Origin: Dysidea avara
Taxonomy: Eukaryota > Porifera > Demospongiae > Dictyoceratida > Dysideidae
Reading direction: 5' to 3'
Assembly (NCBI RefSeq): GCF_963678975.1
Contig: NC_089274.1
Coordinates: 16,943,633 to 17,007,632 of the forward strand
DNA length: 64,000 nucleotides
Each line of letters starts with the position of its first letter. The stretch's first letter is position 1. A program made the position numbers and the translations under genes. Under the pieces are notes generated by a model. It did no database searches and was not told where the DNA came from. It saw only the letters and a list, made by a program, of their open reading frames with translations. Positions 59,788-64,000 of the stretch are shown here, in pieces.

Positions 59788-60902
59788 ATTTGAATCAGTA
59801 ATATGGTTCAGCGGCATCGACTCTACCTGATTAAATGGTTACAGACCCAAGGTATATTCAGTATCCTTGGCGAATGACTGTCAAGATTTCAGTTTAGATG
59901 GTGTCTTTGTGATCACATGGGTGAACTCATCCAGGAGACTGGAGGCATACAAGTCCTCGTAGTTTCTACTTATGGTCAAAAGTTAGTTTATATGCAAATA
60001 AATTTGTTTATATTAAATTGGTACAGAGAGTAAATTGAAGACAAAAGAGGAACTCTAGATCTGTAAAGACAGTTAGAATTCCGGTAGACTCTGACAATGG
60101 TATTGTCAATAGTCAGGTAACTAAGAATTTCCTCCTTCGCTGCGACCACACAGGACCGACTAACTGTGGTAGTGACTTCCGTATTCTCCGTAAAAGGTAC
60201 AGTAGACAGTAGTTCTTCATTTATTTAATACAAAGCTTTCCTCCTCTTTAGCACCACCAAATGTTCTTTTGAGACTAATTAAACTTTTGGAAAACCCCTT
60301 GGCTAGTCCCACGAAGTACTACTGAATAATGTACGCACGGCGCCATTTAAGTGCTACGTATTAAAGGTAAAAAAAATGTTAATGAATAAAATTAAATGAA
60401 CAAAACACTTTTTTTCTGATAATACACAGTATGTCACCAGTTAAGACAAAACAAAGTCAGTACAGCAGTTATATTACTAAAGGAAAAGTATAACATGCCA
60501 TGAGGTAAGAAAAACTTCACTCCAACAAGAAGCAGAAATGCATTGTGACTGCTATAAAGTTCTTAGTTACCTGACTATTGACAATACCATTGTCAGAGTC
60601 TACCAGAATTCTAACTGTCTTTACAGATCCAGAGTTCCTCTTTTGTCTTCAATTTACTCTCTGTACCAATATAAACAAATTTATTTGCATATAAACTAAC
60701 TTTTGATATTTTATTTCCATAAGTAGAAACTACGAGGACTTGTATGCCTCCAGTCTCCTGGACGAGTTCACCGATGTGATCACAAAGTCATCATCTAAAC
60801 TGAAATCTCGACAGTCATTCCCCATGCAAGGATACTGAATATACCTTGGGTCTGTAACCATTTAATCAGGTAGAGTAGATGCCGCTGAACCATATTATTC
60901 AA
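59788..60902. repeat. Long inverted repeat, about 340-bp arms
   Basis: 59788-60129 (starting TTTGAATCAGTAATATGGTT) and 60563-60902 are inverted copies with few differences, around a 433-bp unique centre. It lies inside a larger segment whose ends resemble the 7274-7637 MITE. Confidence 0.85.
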
Positions 60903-61080
60903 ATATGTAGAAGGTTGGAAGTTCTCTTGTTCAACAGGGTGCATGGGTGTACATTCCTGGCAGCCTTCAAGATCGAGATACTCTATAGAGCAGTCAGAGA
61001 CTGAAATAACAATAGTCAAAGTGTATAATTAATGATCAATAATCACCTGCCTCCATCACTTTTTGTTCCATTGGTTGACG

Positions 61081-62838
61081 GCATAGGCGGCGGAAAGGGG
61101 GGGGGGGGGGGGCTAGGGGGCTAAAGCCCCCCTCGGTCTGCTGTAAGCCCCCCTCAGAATGATATCACATCGAAATTATCTTTCTTGGAGTGGGGCTGAA
61201 AACCGTGATAAAGATCGAGATACTCTAATTAGAGATTTCCAACTAAATTAAATAATTAACATTCCATACATTCATTGGTATGACAAATATTGTGCATTTT
61301 GTCAGGGTCATTTTAGTACAAACCTCACCTCAATCAGTGGTTCCTATCAAAAGATATAAGGAAAAGAAGTTGAAAGTGTGATGATTTTTGTGTACAGCAT
61401 TTCAATGCTTTTTATGTATATTGCATGGCACCAAACACAATACACAAAGTGTCATAAATCTAGATAGGAAACTAATAACAACATGAAATTTTCACCACAT
61501 ATCTATTTTATGAAGAACAGCATATGAACTAAGTAAAACCTCTCAAAAGTGACCACTTCTTTGTAGACTGACCACTCAGAATATTACAAGTGATTCACAA
61601 ATAAAACTGTGTGTATTGTGTAATACTAAGTATACACAGGTACTTAATGCAATTTCAAGGATAACTAACTAGACAAATCAGTAATATTTTATAAATGGCA
61701 AGTACTGGCATCACAAGTCACAATTAACACGTACTTCGGAAACATAACAATCAGATAACACACTGTAAGAGCAACATTATTTTTAAAATAGATTTGTTTG
61801 GACACTGCTCAGCTTTATTTGTCACATTGTAAGCACTAAGGATGATAATTATTATATAACACAATGACATCACTATACTACAAAGAGAAATTAAAAATAG
61901 TTTCTGATCAAAATTACAATCACTGAAGCTGCTATAAAATGTATCAAAACAGCAGTAAATACACCAGAATATAACAACAGGTACGTGTGAAGCCATGTAA
62001 GGTTGGTATCACATGCCAGTCTCCACTTTTGAAAAGATTATGCTCAACCTTGAACCTTATATTGCAATTCCGCGCAAGACAACAAACTGCTCACCTTCAA
62101 ACTATACTTGCATCGATGCAGGGGGATGCCTTGAAGTCCAGGGTGATTGTAATGCTGAATTCTGAGCAGTGTTAGATGGCGATTTACCTTTAAAAGGGCC
62201 ATATTTCCATCGTAATCCAACATCAATCGTCCTCCAATCAAAAAACACATGGCAAAATCGAAATCAGCATATACGGTTTGCCCAGAACCACTTTCTTCGT
62301 CCTCATCAGCAGCAGATTCACGCGGAAACACTCAGAAACTTCGGCTATCACAGGTGCCACATTCTTCCAATTAGAATTACGTACGCAATTATTTGTATGG
62401 GCTCCCTATGGGGATTTTTTTTTTCTCAAACTTTGATTTGCTGTATTTCAATAAATACCGCATGGATTTTAATCCAGTAAAGTGCAATACAAAGTACGAA
62501 GCATTGGCTACTATTTAATGGAACGGCAACTTGTGAAACGTTTATTGAAGGTGTATAATTTAAGTAGCAAAAATATGTGTGAAAAATTGGTAGGTTGGAA
62601 ATCGCTACTCTAATAGAGCAGTCACTCTAATAAAGTGGTCAGTGTGTAGCGAGCTATGTAAGGATTTTTATGTAGTTTATCAGCTAGAAATGGTAGCTGG
62701 TGAGGTGGAAAGCTCTTGTCAGTTGGTTGTGACCTTTTTTTTTTGTTTTTTTTTTGGTCTCACCTTACCAAACTATAGAAATAAGTCTGGGTCAGCTCAG
62801 CGGAGCCCCCCCTCATATCAACTACTTCCTCCGCCGCT
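61081..62838. mobile_element. 1.76-kb hAT-like element carrying a captured segment
   Basis: Ends GGCGGCGGAAAGG (left) and CTTCCTCCGCCGCT (right) match the right and left ends of the 26908-27857 element in inverse orientation. GGTTGACG is found at 61073-61080 and 62839-62846. Inside are a G-run (61100-61112), the GATCGAGATACTCTAAT motif at 61211-61227, the paralogous segment 61223-62530 and CTCTAATAGAGCAGTCA at 62611. No transposase. Confidence 0.75.
61223..62530 (-). repeat. Captured segment, paralogue of 23578-24850 (copy 2)
   Basis: Collinear with copy 1 along its length. On the minus strand a frame reads QTVYADFDFAMCFLIGG and RLMLDYDGNMALLK before a GTAAAT donor, then HLTLLRIQHYNHPGLQGI before GTGAGCAG, then a hydrophobic helix (LLLYSGVFTAVLIHFIAA, VIVILI) ending at a stop. 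This suggests a spliced membrane-protein gene fragment. I do not recognise it. Confidence 0.55.
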
Positions 62839-63059
62839 GGTTGACGAGAAACAAGCAATATAATAATGATGGCCTAACCATCTTGATATTGCTATGGAAC
62901 ACTAGATTGTAATTTAGTTATGTCCTTGTTTCATTTATTAATTTTTGTAATTCTCTTGCCATATGTTTGTACTGTGCATTTTGCATGTATAGTCACATTT
63001 GTCCGAGATGATGGTTTTTTTTTCTAGCTAATTTAGTTTAAAAATAAGTATATTAGGGG

Positions 63060-63672
63060 CAATACAACATCATGGGTAACTTTTCCAATCATTTATCATT
63101 CTTTGAATTTCCTTGTATTGGTACTAAATTCATTATTGTGAAGTTTAACCCATTTGACCTTGTGTGATAATAACTCTTGTCCATAGCTACAAGTCCATTC
63201 AGATTTTTATAAGTCATAACTAGATCCATTCTTATTATATAGTGAACTTGGCAAATTGAGTCTCTGAAGTCTTTCAGTATATTGCAGATCACACAGGGAG
63301 AGTATACCTTTGGTATACAGCTCTGCTCTTACTTAACTGATTCTAGCTTGCAAATATCCAAATGGTAGAACAGTATAGTTATCATCATCATCACTATGTA
63401 GGTAATACTGCCTATTGGAAAATTGATGACAGTTTGAGGAGTTTAAGAATGACAGCCATATATCACACCACTGCAGGGACTGAATTTATATCGCTCTGGA
63501 GGATGTTGTAGGATGTTGTAGGATGTAATGGGATGATAGATCTTTGTATCATCAGCAAAGATGCCAGTGTAATTTTGGACACAGCATTAACATAGATAAT
63601 GAATAAAGTGGGACCATACAAGGACACTACCCTGGGGAACCCTACTGGTAACTGGTGACCATTCAGAAGAGG
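63060..63672 (-). pseudogene. LINE reverse-transcriptase and 3' remnant
   Basis: The minus strand reads GPTLFIIYVNAVSKIT and TTSYNILQSDINSV, the region around the reverse-transcriptase catalytic box, then with frame breaks a LINE tail (LCDLQYTERLQRLNLPSSLY). The preceding SGVPQGS box is degraded. GGATGTTGTA repeats at 63499-63527. Confidence 0.6.
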
Positions 63673-63682
63673 TTCCACTAGC

Positions 63683-64000
63683 CAGGGGCGGATCCAGAGT
63701 TTGGAAAGGGAGGGGGTGCACTTTGCTGAATAGTTAAAGACCAAAAAAAATAAATAAATAAAATTGACAAAAATAATGGCTGTCCTTTACCAAGTGTATA
63801 TACTATAAAGTATATAAAGATCCTTATTAAGATCCTCATCATAGCTTCATAGTTAAGCTACACTTCCTCATGAACACTCTGACTGCTTTATTAGAGTGAT
63901 TGGTGATTGACTGCTCTATTAGAGTATCTCGATCTTATATACATTTTTAAAAGGGAGGTGGGAGCACGTGCCTTCTGTGCCCTCCCCCACCTGAATCCGC
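63683..64000. mobile_element. hAT-like MITE running to the window edge
   Basis: Begins CAGGGGCGGATCCAG, has an A-rich tract (63741-63762), then GACTGCTTTATTAGAGTGAT and TGACTGCTCTATTAGAGTAT (63881-63930). It ends at GAATCCGC, the expected inverted terminus cut by the window. Confidence 0.7.

Overview
The window is animal DNA with spliced genes, most likely from a sponge (demosponge) or another early-branching metazoan; I cannot prove the species from sequence. The evidence is animal-type proteins (TPR-bearing aspartyl beta-hydroxylase, cereblon, KLHL-type Kelch, TRIM-NHL, a CARD domain), many introns of 40-70 nt, tightly packed genes between repeat-rich stretches, and many non-autonomous DNA transposons and decayed LINEs.

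Layout. 1-21.7 kb is a compact gene block: two exons of an unrecognised leftward gene, the 3' part of a Kelch gene, ASPH (leftward), CRBN (rightward), an hnRNP M/MYEF2-like three-RRM gene (leftward), LACTB2 (rightward) and a small GIY-YIG-like gene (leftward). Neighbours alternate head-to-head and tail-to-tail. ASPH/CRBN start codons are separated by 78 bp and hnRNPM-like/LACTB2 start codons by 29 bp, so both pairs probably share bidirectional promoters.

21.7-34.8 kb is a transposon graveyard: retrotransposon fragments ending in a zinc-finger plus nuclease-like domain (two with 12-bp target duplications), a broken LINE carrying two nested insertions, hAT-like and foldback elements, and one possible first exon at 32.9 kb. 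34.9-42.7 kb holds a direct duplication and a minisatellite of more than 4 kb. 43-49 kb holds nested and palindromic MITEs. 50.25-51.82 kb is an intronless TRIM-NHL gene. 55.5-57.7 kb is the most notable gene: an apparent in-frame fusion of an N-terminal CARD to a Rab32/38/29-type GTPase. 57.9-64 kb is again transposon-derived and includes a hAT-like element that appears to carry a copy of a segment also present at 23.6-24.85 kb.

The gene block has no obvious shared pathway. CRBN and the TRIM and Kelch proteins are ubiquitin-ligase components; the hnRNP M-like protein acts on RNA; ASPH is a luminal ER enzyme family whose catalytic residues are largely lost here; CARD-Rab suggests a link between innate-immune signalling and membrane traffic. 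Exon structures were assembled by eye from splice sites, phase agreement and remembered family sequences; no database search was run.
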